This document shows, piece by piece, positions 46,338-55,865 of a DNA stretch of 64,000 nucleotides. The notes beneath the pieces are model-generated. The model had not been told where the DNA came from, did not search any database, and saw only the letters and a program-made list of their open reading frames with translations. The position numbers and the translations under genes were made by a program. The stretch's first letter is position 1, and every line of letters begins with the position of its first letter. This DNA comes from Cupriavidus sp. WGlv3 (GTDB taxonomy: Bacteria; Pseudomonadota; Gammaproteobacteria; Burkholderiales; Burkholderiaceae): the NCBI RefSeq assembly GCF_023952475.1, contig NZ_JALHRX010000001.1, forward strand, positions 248,001-312,000. Reading direction: 5' to 3'.

Positions 46338-47977
46338 GCCTCCGCGCTGCGCCCCTTGAGCGCGAACAGTCCCTGCGGCCGCTTCTGGATAAACAGCACG
46401 ATCAGCACCAGGACCAGGATCTTGGCCAGCACCGCGCCATAGAAGGGTTCGATGAACTTGTTGAGGATGCCCAGCCCGAAGGCACCGACGATGGTGCCGG
46501 CGAGCTGCCCCACCCCGCCCAGCACCACCACCATGAACGAATCGATGATGTAGGCCTGGCCCAGGTCGGGACCGACATTGCCGATCTGCGACAGCGCGCA
46601 GCCGCCAAGCCCGGCGATGCCGGCGCCGAAGGCAAAGGCATAGCTGTCGACCTGCCAGGTGCGCACGCCCACGCACGCGGCCATGGTGCGGTTCTGCGTG
46701 GTGGCGCGCACGAACAGGCCCAGCCGCGTGCGGTTGAGCACTGCCCACGCCACCGCCACCACCGCCAGCGCGAACAGGATGATGACCACGCGGTTGTATG
46801 GGATCACCAGCCCCGGCAGCCATTCGAAGCCGCCGCTCATCCAGCCGGGGTTGGACACTTCCACGTTCTGCGCGCCGAACAGCGTGCGCACCGCCTGCAT
46901 CAGCAGCAGGCTCACGCCGAAGGTGGCCAGCAGCGTTTCCAGCGGGCGCCCGTACAGGTGGCGCAGCACCAGCCGCTCCAGCACGAAGCCCACCATCGCG
47001 GCAGCCAGGAACGAAGCCGGCAGCGCCGCGGGCAGATACCAGTCGAGCGCGCCCGGCGCATAGGCGCGGAACAGCGACTGCACCACGTAGGTGGCATAGG
47101 CGCCGATCATCAGGAATTCGCCGTGCGCCATGTTGATCACGCCGATCAGGCCATAGGTGATGGCGAGTCCTAGCGCGGCCAGCAGCAGCACGCTGCCCAG
47201 GCTCAGCCCGGCGAACAGGTTGCCGATCACTTCGGCGCGGCGCTGGTCGGCCTGCAGCGTGTCCAGCGCCTGCTGCGCGGCCAGCCGCACGCTGCCGTCG
47301 GGCTCGCGGTAGCGGCCGGCGCTGTCGCGCTCCACCAGCGGCGCCAGTTTCTGGCGGCTCTGGGGGTTGCTGTCCCTGGCCAGGATGCGGATGGCTTCGA
47401 GCCGCGCCTCGCGCGCGGCAGGCTCAGGGGTCTCGCCCAGCAGCAGGTTGGCCCAGATCACGTCCAGGCTGGCGCGCAGGCCGGCATCGGCCTCGGACTT
47501 GCGCGCGGCTTCCACCGCCGCCAGCGACGCGCTTTCGGGCTGGTCGCGCAGCGTGGCCACCGCCTGCGCGCGCACCGCGATGTCGGGCGACTGCAGCAGC
47601 AGGCTGCTGGCGGCGCTGTCGACCAGCGCGCGCAGGCTGTTGTTCAGGGTCAGCGCTTCGAGTTCGTCGGCCTTGACCGAGACCGGCTTGCCGGTGATCG
47701 CATCGACCAGCTTGTCGCCATGCTGGCGCACCATGCCGACCGACGGCGCGTATTGCAGGGTGTCGTCCTGCAGCGCCTGCAGGATCGGGCCGGCTTCGGC
47801 GGGCGCTGCCCCGGCCAGGGCTGACAGCGCGGCGGTCTTGGCGTCGAAGTCGTCTTCGGCGAGCGGCTTCAGGTCGGCCTGCGTCAGTGCGCTGGCCCAA
47901 GGCGCCGCGGCCAGCAGCAGAGCTGCGAGCAAGGCGCGCAGCCAGGCAATGGCGGAAACGGAGAGTGGATTGCGCAT
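46334..47977 (-). CDS. urtB: UrtB, urea ABC transporter permease with N-terminal extension
   Basis: This 547-residue permease (LivH type) has a signal peptide and an extra periplasmic domain of about 230 residues (alanine-rich, HEAT-like helices) before the transmembrane part (NLFAGLSLGSVLLLAALGLAITYGLIGVINMAHGEF). The extension is typical of UrtB and absent in LivH. The ATG at 47977 is chosen because upstream in-frame codons belong to a palindromic repeat. The gap to urtA (93 bp) holds that repeat. Confidence 0.94.
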   Translation of the reverse strand: MRNPLSVSAIAWLRALLAALLLAAAPWASALTQADLKPLAEDDFDAKTAALSALAGAAPAEAGPILQALQDDTLQYAPSVGMVRQHGDKLVDAITGKPVSVKADELEALTLNNSLRALVDSAASSLLLQSPDIAVRAQAVATLRDQPESASLAAVEAARKSEADAGLRASLDVIWANLLLGETPEPAAREARLEAIRILARDSNPQSRQKLAPLVERDSAGRYREPDGSVRLAAQQALDTLQADQRRAEVIGNLFAGLSLGSVLLLAALGLAITYGLIGVINMAHGEFLMIGAYATYVVQSLFRAYAPGALDWYLPAALPASFLAAAMVGFVLERLVLRHLYGRPLETLLATFGVSLLLMQAVRTLFGAQNVEVSNPGWMSGGFEWLPGLVIPYNRVVIILFALAVVAVAWAVLNRTRLGLFVRATTQNRTMAACVGVRTWQVDSYAFAFGAGIAGLGGCALSQIGNVGPDLGQAYIIDSFMVVVLGGVGQLAGTIVGAFGLGILNKFIEPFYGAVLAKILVLVLIVLFIQKRPQGLFALKGRSAEA

Positions 47978-48019
47978 AAGAGCCGGCAAGTGCGATGGTG
48001 TTGGCGAACTGAGGGAATA

Positions 48020-48050
48020 CTCCCCTCTCCCGCACGCGGGAGAGGGGGCC
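48020..48050. repeat. Solo palindromic half-element between urtA and urtB
   Basis: CTCCCCTCTCCCGCACGCGG and its complement (CGGGAGAGGGGG) form the same hairpin as the halves of the repeat family, but the second half and interior are missing. In the urt mRNA it would fold just after the urtA stop codon. Confidence 0.8.
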
Positions 48051-48070
48051 AAACAGAGCGACCGAGCCCC

Positions 48071-49327
48071 TTACATCGCCTTGTCCGGCTTCCCTTCATT
48101 GCCCGCGATGAACGGGCTCCACGGCTGCGCGCGCACCGCCTTCGGGGTCTTCCACACCACCGCGAACTGACCGTCGCCCTTGACCTCGCCGATCATCACC
48201 GGCTTGTACAGGTGGTGGTTCTCGCCCATGGTCAGCGTGAAGCCGTCCGGCGCCTTGAAGGTCTGGCCATACATGGCCGCGCGCACTTTAGCGGTGTCGG
48301 TGCTGCCGGCCTTCTTCACCGCCTGCGCCCACATGTGGATGCCGACGTAGGTGGCTTCCATCGGGTCGTTGGTCACGCGCTTGTCGCCGCCGGGCAGGTT
48401 GTTGGCCTTGACCCAGGCCGCCCACTGCTTGCGGAAGGCGTCGTTCTCGGGGTTCTTGACCGACATGAAGTAGTTCCACGCGGCCAGGTGGCCCACCAGC
48501 GGCTTGGTATCGATGCCGCGCAGCTCTTCCTCGCCGACCGAGAACGCCACCACCGGCACGTCCTTGGCCTTGAGCCCGGCGTTGCCCAGCTCCTTGTAGA
48601 ACGGCACGTTGGAATCGCCGTTGATGGTCGAGATCACCGCGGTCTTGCCGCCCTGCGAGAACTTCTTGATATTGGCGACGATCGTCTGGTAATCGCTGTG
48701 GCCGAACGGGGTATAGACCTCTTCGATGTCCTTGTCGGCCACGCCCTTGCTCTTCAGGAATGCGCGCAGGATCTTGTTGGTGGTGCGCGGGTAGACGTAG
48801 TCGGTGCCGAGCAGGAAGAACCGTTTGGCGCCGCCGCCCTCCTTGCTCATCAGGTATTCGACCGCGGGGATGGCCTGCTGGTTGGGCGCCGCGCCGGTGT
48901 AGAAGACGTTCTTCGACATCTCCTCGCCTTCATACTGCACCGGGTAGAACAGCAGCGAGTTGAGTTCTTCGTAGACCGGCAGCACCGACTTGCGCGACAC
49001 CGAGGTCCAGCAGCCGAAGGTCACCGCCACCTTGTCCTTGCTGACCAGCTGGCGCGCCTTTTCGGCGAACAGCGGCCAGTTCGACGCCGGGTCCACCACC
49101 ACCGGTTCCAGCTTGCGCCCGAGCACGCCGCCGCTCTTGTTGATCTCGTCGATGGTCATCAGGGCGACGTCCTTCAGCGACGTTTCCGAGATCGCCATGG
49201 TGCCGGACAGCGAATGCAGGATGCCGACCTTGATCGGCTCCTTGGACTGCGCCAGCGCCAGCGGGCTGGTACCGATCATCGCCGCGGCGGCTATCGCCGA
49301 CAGCTTCAGCATGTCACGTCGTTGCAT
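48071..49327 (-). CDS. urtA: UrtA, periplasmic urea-binding protein
   Basis: This 418-residue binding protein has a signal peptide (MQRRDMLKLSAIAAAAMIGT, with twin-Arg character) and the UrtA family sequence (IKVGILHSLSGTMAISETSLKD; LFYPVQYEGEE; FFLLGTDYVYPRTTN). Those features distinguish UrtA from LivJ. It is the first gene of the urt-ure block, about 45 nt downstream of a predicted sigma-54 transcription start. Confidence 0.96.
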   Translation of the reverse strand: MQRRDMLKLSAIAAAAMIGTSPLALAQSKEPIKVGILHSLSGTMAISETSLKDVALMTIDEINKSGGVLGRKLEPVVVDPASNWPLFAEKARQLVSKDKVAVTFGCWTSVSRKSVLPVYEELNSLLFYPVQYEGEEMSKNVFYTGAAPNQQAIPAVEYLMSKEGGGAKRFFLLGTDYVYPRTTNKILRAFLKSKGVADKDIEEVYTPFGHSDYQTIVANIKKFSQGGKTAVISTINGDSNVPFYKELGNAGLKAKDVPVVAFSVGEEELRGIDTKPLVGHLAAWNYFMSVKNPENDAFRKQWAAWVKANNLPGGDKRVTNDPMEATYVGIHMWAQAVKKAGSTDTAKVRAAMYGQTFKAPDGFTLTMGENHHLYKPVMIGEVKGDGQFAVVWKTPKAVRAQPWSPFIAGNEGKPDKAM

Positions 49328-49382
49328 TTGCAGCTCCCGTTTATGGTGTTGGTCAGGGACTACGCTCCCCGGGTGATGCATC

Positions 49383-49398
49383 TGCAACTAGCGTGCCA
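49383..49398 (-). promoter_or_regulatory. Sigma-54 (-24/-12) promoter of the urt-ure block
   Basis: Read on the minus strand the site is TGGCACG-CTAG-TTGCA, a full match to the sigma-54 consensus (TGGCAC-N5-TTGCA). It lies 56-71 bp upstream of the urtA ATG, giving a leader of about 45 nt. Transcription therefore should need RpoN and an enhancer-binding protein. Confidence 0.85.
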
Positions 49399-49468
49399 CG
49401 GCGATATCGCACGCGCGGCGCGGCTACAGGGGGTGCGCGGGGCCGGTCGCCGGCTGCCGGGCGCGTGC

Positions 49469-49483
49469 GCACCATCGCCGTGC
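49469..49483. promoter_or_regulatory. NtrC-type enhancer site 1
   Basis: GCAC-CATCGCC-GTGC fits the NtrC half-sites GCAC-N7-GTGC. It lies about 85 bp upstream of the sigma-54 element of urtA, within the usual range for an enhancer. Confidence 0.65.
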
Positions 49484-49494
49484 AGCGAATCAGC

Positions 49495-49509
49495 GCACTG
49501 CGACAGTGC
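49495..49509. promoter_or_regulatory. NtrC-type enhancer site 2
   Basis: GCACTGCGACAGTGC is a perfect palindrome of GCACTG/CAGTGC and fits GCAC-N7-GTGC. Its centre is 26 bp from that of the first site, so two NtrC dimers could sit side by side upstream of the sigma-54 promoter. Confidence 0.7.
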
Positions 49510-49779
49510 GTGCCGGCCGCCGCGTCCGATCCCGGTGCATGGCGCACATTGCCGGAACCGGCTTGCGCCACCGTGGCGCCATTGGCGAGCGCCGGCGTGC
49601 CAGCGCACTGGCCGGCGCCGATTAAGCAGGCGCTTAAACCCGGATTCGAATGCATGTAAATCCGTACATTCAATGATTAAGGCCGGTGCGCCGCGGCACT
49701 ACGGTGAAAGATGGCCGCGGTCCCGCCTGAGGACCAGGCCGTGGCATTTCCCGGACCCACACAAAAGGAAGGAGAAACC
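49510..49779. other. Remainder of the urtA-ggt intergenic region
   Basis: The region holds the promoter of the gamma-glutamyltransferase on the plus strand. An imperfect palindrome GAATGCATGTA...TACATTC lies at about 49650-49673 and could be an operator. No coding frame is convincing. Confidence 0.4.
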
Positions 49780-51834
49780 ATGCCGTACGCTGCCGACCCC
49801 CACGCATCCCCCGCCGAGCCGCAGCCGCAGCCGCGCGCCACCCCGTACTGGCGCCCGCGCCGCGGCAAGCTGGCGCTGGCGGCGCTGGCGCTGACCCTGG
49901 GTGCCTGCGGCGGCGGCGACGATCCCCCGCCTCCGCCCCCGCCACCGCCGGTCACGCCCACTGCCGGCTGCGAGCTTGATGGCAGTACCGGCGGCCAGGC
50001 CGTGGTGCTGCCGGGCGACCCCAACGCGCCGGAGCAGGCGACCGGCTATGCGCCCAAGGTCACGGTCTACAGCAAGACCTATATGGCGGTGACCAACAAC
50101 CCGGTCTCGACCAAGGCGGCATGCGACGTGCTGAAGGCCGGCGGCACCGCGATCGACGCCGCGGTGGCTGCGCAGATGGTGCTGAACCTGGTCGAGCCGC
50201 AATCGTCCGGCATCGGCGGCGGCGCCTTCATCCTGCATTTCGATGCGGCGACGCGGCAGCTCACCGCCTACGACGGCCGCGAGACCGCGCCGGCCGCCGC
50301 CGACGAGAACTACCTGCGCTGGAAGTCCGCGGCCGACCCGACCACGCCCCTGCCCAATGCCCAGCGCAGCGGCCGCTCGATCGGCACCCCGGGCACGCTG
50401 CGCGTGCTCGAGCTGGCCCACCGCGACTACGGCAAGACCGCCTGGAAGGAACTGTTCGCGCCGGCGATCAAGCTGGCCACCGACGGCTTCGCGATCCCGC
50501 CGCGCATGGCCGCCGCGATCTCCGACAGCGCCACCGTCGCCAATATCAAGCGCGATCCGGAGATGGCCGCGTACTTCCTCAATCCCGACGGCACCCCGCG
50601 CGCGGTCAACACCGTGCTGCGCAACCCCGCGCTGGCGGCGGTCTTCAGCGCCGTCGCCGCAGACGGCGCCGACGCCTTCTACAAGAACGGGCCGATCGCC
50701 CAGGCCATCGTCGCCAAGATCCAGACCACCTACGACGGCAATACCACGCCGGGCGTGACCACGCTCGACGACCTGGCCAACTACCAGGCCAAGAAGCGCA
50801 CGCCGGTGTGCACCACCTACCGGCAGTACGAGGTGTGCGGCATGCCACCGCCGTCGTCGGGCGGCATTGCGGTGGCGCAGATCCTGGGCATCGTCGAGAA
50901 CTTCGACATGGCGGCGCACAAGCCCACGCTGGTCGATCAGAACGGCGGGCGGCCGAGCGTGCTGGGCGCGCACCTGATGGGCGAAGCCGGGCACCTGGCC
51001 TATGCCGACCGCAACAAGTACGTGGCCGACACCGACTTCATTCCGTTGCCCGGCGGCACCTCGGACACCATGCTGAACAAGCCCTACCTGAGCCAGCGCG
51101 CCAGCCTGATCAGCACCACCGGCTCGATGGTCACGCCGGTGGCGGCAGGCAACCTCGGCGACGTGCCGCTGGCGCCGTCGATGGTGGAGGAGCGCGGCAC
51201 CACGCACCTGTCGCTGCATGACAAGTACGGCAACGTGGTGGCGATGACCACCACCATCGAGGCCGGCCTGGGCTCGTACCACATGACCAACGGCTTCCTG
51301 CTCAACAACGAGCTGACCGACTTCAATGCCGATCCGGCGCCGGGCGGCGTGCTGGTGGCCAACCGGCTGCAGCCGGGCAAGCGCCCGCGCAGCTCGATGG
51401 CGCCCACGGTGGTGTTCCAGCGCAACGGCGACGGCTCGCGCGGCGACTTCTACATGACCACCGGCTCGCCGGGCGGCGCCACCATCATCCAGTTCGTCGC
51501 CAAGACCCTGGTGGCTTCGCTGGACTGGGGCCTGGATGCGCAGCAGGCAGTGTCGATGATCGACTTCGGCGGCTCCAACGGCGCCGGCTCGGCCATGATC
51601 GTCGGCGGCGAGCATCCCAACGTCGACACCAGCACGCCGGCCGGCGGCCTGCCGGGCGACAACGACCCGCTGGTCCGGGGCCTGCGCAACCTCGGCCACA
51701 CCGTCAACACCGCGGCGCAGTCGAGCGGGCTGAGCGCCATCATCCGCACCACCATCGGCGGCTCGGCGGTGCTGGTGGGCGGCGCCGATCCGCGGCGCGA
51801 GGGCGTGGTGCTGGGGGATACGTTCAAGCCCTAA
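49780..51834 (+). CDS. ggt: Gamma-glutamyltransferase (lipoprotein form), paralog 2
   Basis: This 684-residue precursor has an atypical N-terminus: about 30 residues before a hydrophobic stretch and lipobox GAC (LALAALALTLGACGGG). An Ntn-hydrolase domain follows with GGTAIDAAV, GIGGGAF and the autocleavage nucleophile T474 in GTTHLSLHD. MTTTIEAGLGS, LNNELTDF, RPRSSMAPT and GSPGGATI are further downstream. AAGGAGA precedes the ATG at 49780. It lies next to the urea block. Paralog 1 is at 25150. Substrate preference of the two is unknown. Confidence 0.92.
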   Translation: MPYAADPHASPAEPQPQPRATPYWRPRRGKLALAALALTLGACGGGDDPPPPPPPPPVTPTAGCELDGSTGGQAVVLPGDPNAPEQATGYAPKVTVYSKTYMAVTNNPVSTKAACDVLKAGGTAIDAAVAAQMVLNLVEPQSSGIGGGAFILHFDAATRQLTAYDGRETAPAAADENYLRWKSAADPTTPLPNAQRSGRSIGTPGTLRVLELAHRDYGKTAWKELFAPAIKLATDGFAIPPRMAAAISDSATVANIKRDPEMAAYFLNPDGTPRAVNTVLRNPALAAVFSAVAADGADAFYKNGPIAQAIVAKIQTTYDGNTTPGVTTLDDLANYQAKKRTPVCTTYRQYEVCGMPPPSSGGIAVAQILGIVENFDMAAHKPTLVDQNGGRPSVLGAHLMGEAGHLAYADRNKYVADTDFIPLPGGTSDTMLNKPYLSQRASLISTTGSMVTPVAAGNLGDVPLAPSMVEERGTTHLSLHDKYGNVVAMTTTIEAGLGSYHMTNGFLLNNELTDFNADPAPGGVLVANRLQPGKRPRSSMAPTVVFQRNGDGSRGDFYMTTGSPGGATIIQFVAKTLVASLDWGLDAQQAVSMIDFGGSNGAGSAMIVGGEHPNVDTSTPAGGLPGDNDPLVRGLRNLGHTVNTAAQSSGLSAIIRTTIGGSAVLVGGADPRREGVVLGDTFKP

Positions 51835-51846
51835 GTCGCGGCAAAG

Positions 51847-51876
51847 AAAAAGGGGCCCCGCGGGGCCCCTTTTTTT
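51847..51876. terminator. Bidirectional terminator between ggt and cyoD
   Basis: AAAAAGGGGCCCCG (51847-51860) and its complement (51861-51874), flanked by an A-run and a T-run, form a near-perfect inverted repeat that can end both the plus-strand ggt and the minus-strand cyo transcripts. Confidence 0.9.
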
Positions 51877-51896
51877 CGATGCCAGGACGCCGGTCC

Positions 51897-52265
51897 TTAC
51901 ATCACCATCATGTTGGCGTTCAGGTTGTGCATGATCCACAGCGAACCCGCCACCACGATCACCAGGATCAGCGCCGTGAACAGCAGCGCGATCACGTTGC
52001 TGCGCTGTTCGGACGAAGAGTCCAGGTGCAGGAAGTACTTCAGGTGCACGATCATCTGGACCACGGCCATGCCGAGGATGGTCCACAGGATGGTGGCCTT
52101 GTCCATGGTGCCGTCCATCACGATCTTGAACGGGATCACGGTCAGGATCACGGCCAGGATGAAGCCGATCGCGTAGCCCTTGAAGCTGGCGTGGCCGCCA
52201 GCGTGGCTGTCATGCGCGTGCGAGTCGTGGGCGCCGTGCGCCGCCGGTGCGTTGTGTTGTGCCAT
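51897..52265 (-). CDS. cyoD: CyoD, cytochrome o ubiquinol oxidase subunit IV
   Basis: This 122-residue subunit has three transmembrane helices, starting YAIGFILAVILTVIPFKIV, with the conserved VQMIVHLKYFLHLD. A histidine-rich leader (HGAHDSHAHDSHAGGH) precedes them. It assists assembly of the bo3 oxidase. It overlaps cyoC by a single base and is followed by the terminator, so no cyoE (haem O synthase) gene follows in this operon. Confidence 0.95.
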   Translation of the reverse strand: MAQHNAPAAHGAHDSHAHDSHAGGHASFKGYAIGFILAVILTVIPFKIVMDGTMDKATILWTILGMAVVQMIVHLKYFLHLDSSSEQRSNVIALLFTALILVIVVAGSLWIMHNLNANMMVM

Positions 52266-52909
52266 CACAGATGTCCCATCAGGTAGACCACGGTAAACAC
52301 GCCGATCCAGACCACGTCCAGGAAGTGCCAGAACAGCGACAGGCACATCAGGCGCTTGCTCAGCGTCGGGGTGATGCCCTTCTTGCCGAGCTGCCACATC
52401 AGCACGATCATCCACAGCATGCCGCTGGCGACGTGCAGGCCGTGGGTGCCGACCAGCGTGAAGAACGACGACAGGAAGGCGCTGCGGCCCGGGCCGGCGC
52501 CTTCGGCGATCAGGTGGTGGAACTCGTTGATTTCCATCGCCATGAACGCCAGGCCCAGCAGGAAGGTGATGCCGAGCCAGGTCTGCACGTGCTTGAGGCT
52601 GCGGTTCTGCAGCGAGATCATCGCCATGCCGTACGTGATCGAGGAGAACAGCAGGATGAAGGTCTCCACCAGCACGTAGTTGAGCTCGAACAGCTCCTTC
52701 GCCGACGGGCCGCCTGCCACTTCGCCGCGCAGCACGGCGAAGGCCGCGAACAGTCCGGCGAAGATGATGCAGTCGCTCATCAGGTAGATCCAGAAGCCAT
52801 ACACCGTATTGGCACTGGTATCGTGGTGCGCATGGTCATGGCCGTGCGCGCCGGCGTGAGCCGGGGCGCCTGCCTGCGCGGGATTGCGGTCTAGGACTTG
52901 AGTCGACAT
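52265..52909 (-). CDS. cyoC: CyoC, cytochrome o ubiquinol oxidase subunit III
   Basis: This 214-residue membrane subunit has five transmembrane helices (from [24 protein letters not shown] to [19 protein letters not shown]), with the haem-copper oxidase subunit III signature [10 protein letters not shown]. It lacks the first two helices, as expected for CyoC. A histidine-rich leader is present. It starts 5 bp after cyoB ends. Confidence 0.95.
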   Translation of the reverse strand: MSTQVLDRNPAQAGAPAHAGAHGHDHAHHDTSANTVYGFWIYLMSDCIIFAGLFAAFAVLRGEVAGGPSAKELFELNYVLVETFILLFSSITYGMAMISLQNRSLKHVQTWLGITFLLGLAFMAMEINEFHHLIAEGAGPGRSAFLSSFFTLVGTHGLHVASGMLWMIVLMWQLGKKGITPTLSKRLMCLSLFWHFLDVVWIGVFTVVYLMGHL

Positions 52910-52914
52910 GGTTC

Positions 52915-54891
52915 TCAGGCTTGCGAAGCAATGCGCTGCAGATGGCGCGTTTCGATCTGCTCGACCTCGGTGGCCGGCACGTAGTAGTCGATGTGGTCGT
53001 CGTTGCTGCGGTGGATGAACGCCCACACCATGCCCACCAGGCCAACGATGGCCAGCCACCAGATATGCCAGGTCAGGGCAAAGCCGAACACCAGGCTGAA
53101 GGCGCCGATGATGAAGCCCGCGCCCGTGTTCTTGGGCATGTGGATCTTCTCGTAGCCTTCGGTCGGCAGGGTCTCGCCGCGTGCCTTCATGTCGGCGAAC
53201 GCGTCCAGGTCACGCACCACCGGGGTGTGCGCGAAGTTGTAGAACGGCGGCGGCGACGAGGTGGCCCACTCCAGCGTGCGGCCGCCCCACGGGTCGCCGG
53301 TCACGTCGGCCAGCTTCTTGCGGTCGCGGATCGACACCACGATCTGCAGCACCTGGAAGAAGATGCCCAGCGCGACGAACACCACGCCCACCACGGCCAG
53401 GTACAGCCACGGCGTCCAGGCCGGGTTGTCGGTATGGTTCAGGCGGCGGGTCATGCCCATCAGGCCCAGCACGTACAGCGGCATGAAGGCGAAGTAGAAG
53501 CCCACCAGCCAGCACCAGAACGAAGCCTTGCCCAGGCGCTCGTTCAGCTTGAAGCCGAACGCCTTCGGCCACCAGTAGGTGATGCCGGCCAGGTAGCCGA
53601 ACAGCACGCCGCCGATGATCACGTTGTGGAAGTGGGCGATCAGGAACAGGCTGTTGTGCAGCACGAAGTCAGCCGCCGGCACCGCCATCAGCACGCCGGT
53701 CATGCCGCCGATCACGAAGGTGATCATGAAGCCCAGGGTCCACAGCACCGGCGAGGTCATCTGCACGCGGCCGCGGTACATGGTGAACAGCCAGTTGAAG
53801 ATCTTCACCCCGGTCGGGATGGAGATGATCATGGTGGTGATGCCGAAGAACGCGTTGACGTTGGCGCCCGAGCCCATCGTGAAGAAGTGGTGCAGCCACA
53901 CGATGAACGACAGCACCATGATCGCGGCGGTCGCGTACACCATGCCCTTGTAGCCGAACAGCTTCTTGCCCGAGAACGTGGCGATGACTTCAGAGAAGAT
54001 GCCGAACGCCGGCAGGATCAGGATGTACACCTCGGGGTGGCCCCAGATCCAGATCAGGTTCACGTACATCATGGCGTTGCCGCCACCGTCGTTGGTGAAG
54101 AAGTGCATGCCGAGGTAGCGGTCCAGGCCCAGCAGCGCCAGGGTCACGGTCAGCACCGGGAAGGCGGCGACGATCAGCACGTTGGTGCACAGCGCGGTCC
54201 AGGTGAACACCGGCATGCGCATCAGCGTCATGCCAGGCGCGCGCATGCGCAGGATCGTGACCAGGAAGTTCACGCCGGTCAGCAAGGTGCCCAGCCCTGA
54301 GATCTGCAAGCTCCAGAGGTAATAGTCCACCCCTACGCCCGGGCTGTAGTCCAGCCCCGACAGCGGCGGGTAGGCCAGCCAGCCGGTCTTGGCGAATTCA
54401 CCGACGCCCAGCGAGATGTTGACCAGCATGGCGCCCGCCACGAACAGCCAGAACGACAGCGTGTTCAGGAACGGGAAGGCCACGTCGCGCGCGCCGATCT
54501 GCAGCGGCACGACCAGGTTCATCAGGCCGGTCATCAGCGGCATCGCCACGAAGAAGATCATGATCACGCCGTGGGCGGTGAAGATCTGGTCGTAGTGCTC
54601 GGGCGGCAGCACGCCGGTGGCGCCGTTGGTGGCCAGCGCCAGCTGGGTGCGCATCATGACCGCGTCGGCAAAGCCGCGCAGCAGCATGATCAGCGCCACC
54701 AGGCAGTACATCACGCCGATCTTCTTGTGATCGACCGAGGTGAACCACTCGTTCCAGAGATAGCCCCACTTCTTGAAATAGGTGATCGCGCCCAGCAGCG
54801 CGGCACCGCCCAGGGCGACACCGGCCAGCACGACCATGATGATCGGCTCATGAAACGGAATCGCCGACAAACTCAACTTGCCAAACATCAT
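52915..54891 (-). CDS. cyoB: CyoB, cytochrome o ubiquinol oxidase subunit I
   Basis: This 658-residue catalytic subunit carries low-spin haem b ligands (FTAHGVIM and [13 protein letters not shown]), the CuB and cross-linked Tyr site ([14 protein letters not shown]), and the second CuB His pair (WLHHFFTMG), with the D- and K-channel regions. The length is that of CyoB rather than cytochrome c oxidase subunit I. It receives electrons from ubiquinol and reduces oxygen, pumping protons. Confidence 0.97.
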   Translation of the reverse strand: MMFGKLSLSAIPFHEPIIMVVLAGVALGGAALLGAITYFKKWGYLWNEWFTSVDHKKIGVMYCLVALIMLLRGFADAVMMRTQLALATNGATGVLPPEHYDQIFTAHGVIMIFFVAMPLMTGLMNLVVPLQIGARDVAFPFLNTLSFWLFVAGAMLVNISLGVGEFAKTGWLAYPPLSGLDYSPGVGVDYYLWSLQISGLGTLLTGVNFLVTILRMRAPGMTLMRMPVFTWTALCTNVLIVAAFPVLTVTLALLGLDRYLGMHFFTNDGGGNAMMYVNLIWIWGHPEVYILILPAFGIFSEVIATFSGKKLFGYKGMVYATAAIMVLSFIVWLHHFFTMGSGANVNAFFGITTMIISIPTGVKIFNWLFTMYRGRVQMTSPVLWTLGFMITFVIGGMTGVLMAVPAADFVLHNSLFLIAHFHNVIIGGVLFGYLAGITYWWPKAFGFKLNERLGKASFWCWLVGFYFAFMPLYVLGLMGMTRRLNHTDNPAWTPWLYLAVVGVVFVALGIFFQVLQIVVSIRDRKKLADVTGDPWGGRTLEWATSSPPPFYNFAHTPVVRDLDAFADMKARGETLPTEGYEKIHMPKNTGAGFIIGAFSLVFGFALTWHIWWLAIVGLVGMVWAFIHRSNDDHIDYYVPATEVEQIETRHLQRIASQA

Positions 54892-54902
54892 TGCTCCCAG
54901 GA

Positions 54903-55865
54903 TTACGCGCCTGCCGGCAGCGCAGCCGGCGTGGTCGAGGACAGCTGCTCTTCACCGAGGGTGTTGCGCGACGTGCAGATCGGGCCGCCCTTGAACCCGT
55001 CGGCGGCCAGTGCGGCGCCGCCGTGGCCCATGTACTTGTGCAGGATGTTGCGGAACAGCTGGTCTTCCACCTTGCCGTAGTACGCGACCGGCTCCTTCTC
55101 GCTGGGCTGTGCCAGCGTCTTGTAGCCGTCAACGCCCAGTTCGGTGGACGAGGCGCGAACCTTCGCCACCCACTGGTCGAACTCGTAGTTCGACATGGCG
55201 ATGGCCTTGAACTTCATGCCCGAGAAGCCGCCGCCGCTGTAGTTGGCGGACACGCCGTCATAGCTGCCGGCTTCGTTGGCGATCAGGTGGAGCTTGGTTT
55301 CCATCCCGGCCATGGCGTACACCTGGCTGCCCAGTTGCGGGATGAAGAACGAATTCATGATCGAATCCGAGGTGATCTTGAAGTTCACCGGGGTGTCGAC
55401 CGGGAAGGCGATCTGGTTGACGGTGGCGATGTTCAGTTCCGGATAGATGAACAGCCACTTCCAGTTCAGCGCCACCACTTCGACCGTGACCGGCTTCTTG
55501 CTGGATTCCAGCGGCTTGTACGGGTCGAGGTCGTGCGAGGACTTCCAGGTGATGATGCCCAGCGCAATGATGATCAGGCAGGGGATCAGCCACACCACCA
55601 CCTCGATCGCGGTCGAGTGCGACCAGTCGGGTTCGTAGCGTGCCGAGGTATTGCTGGCGCGGTACTTCCAGGCGAACACCAGCGTCAGCACGATCACCGG
55701 CACCACCACCAGCAGCATCAGCCAGGTGGCGATCAGGATGATGCCTTTGATGTCGACGCCGACCTGCCCTTTCGGGTCGAGCAGCGTCATGTTGCAGCCG
55801 GCGAGCAGGAGCAGGCCAAGGCAGGGCAGGAACCGCGTCCACCGCGGCAGTATGGGTTTCTTCAT
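54903..55865 (-). CDS. cyoA: CyoA, cytochrome o ubiquinol oxidase subunit II
   Basis: This 320-residue lipoprotein (LLLLAGCNM) has two transmembrane helices and a cupredoxin domain. The CuA cysteines of cytochrome c oxidases are absent ([14 protein letters not shown] stands in their place), which marks a quinol oxidase. It is the first gene of cyoABCD. The ATG at 55865 has the lipoprotein signal directly after it. Confidence 0.96.
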   Translation of the reverse strand: MKKPILPRWTRFLPCLGLLLLAGCNMTLLDPKGQVGVDIKGIILIATWLMLLVVVPVIVLTLVFAWKYRASNTSARYEPDWSHSTAIEVVVWLIPCLIIIALGIITWKSSHDLDPYKPLESSKKPVTVEVVALNWKWLFIYPELNIATVNQIAFPVDTPVNFKITSDSIMNSFFIPQLGSQVYAMAGMETKLHLIANEAGSYDGVSANYSGGGFSGMKFKAIAMSNYEFDQWVAKVRASSTELGVDGYKTLAQPSEKEPVAYYGKVEDQLFRNILHKYMGHGGAALAADGFKGGPICTSRNTLGEEQLSSTTPAALPAGA

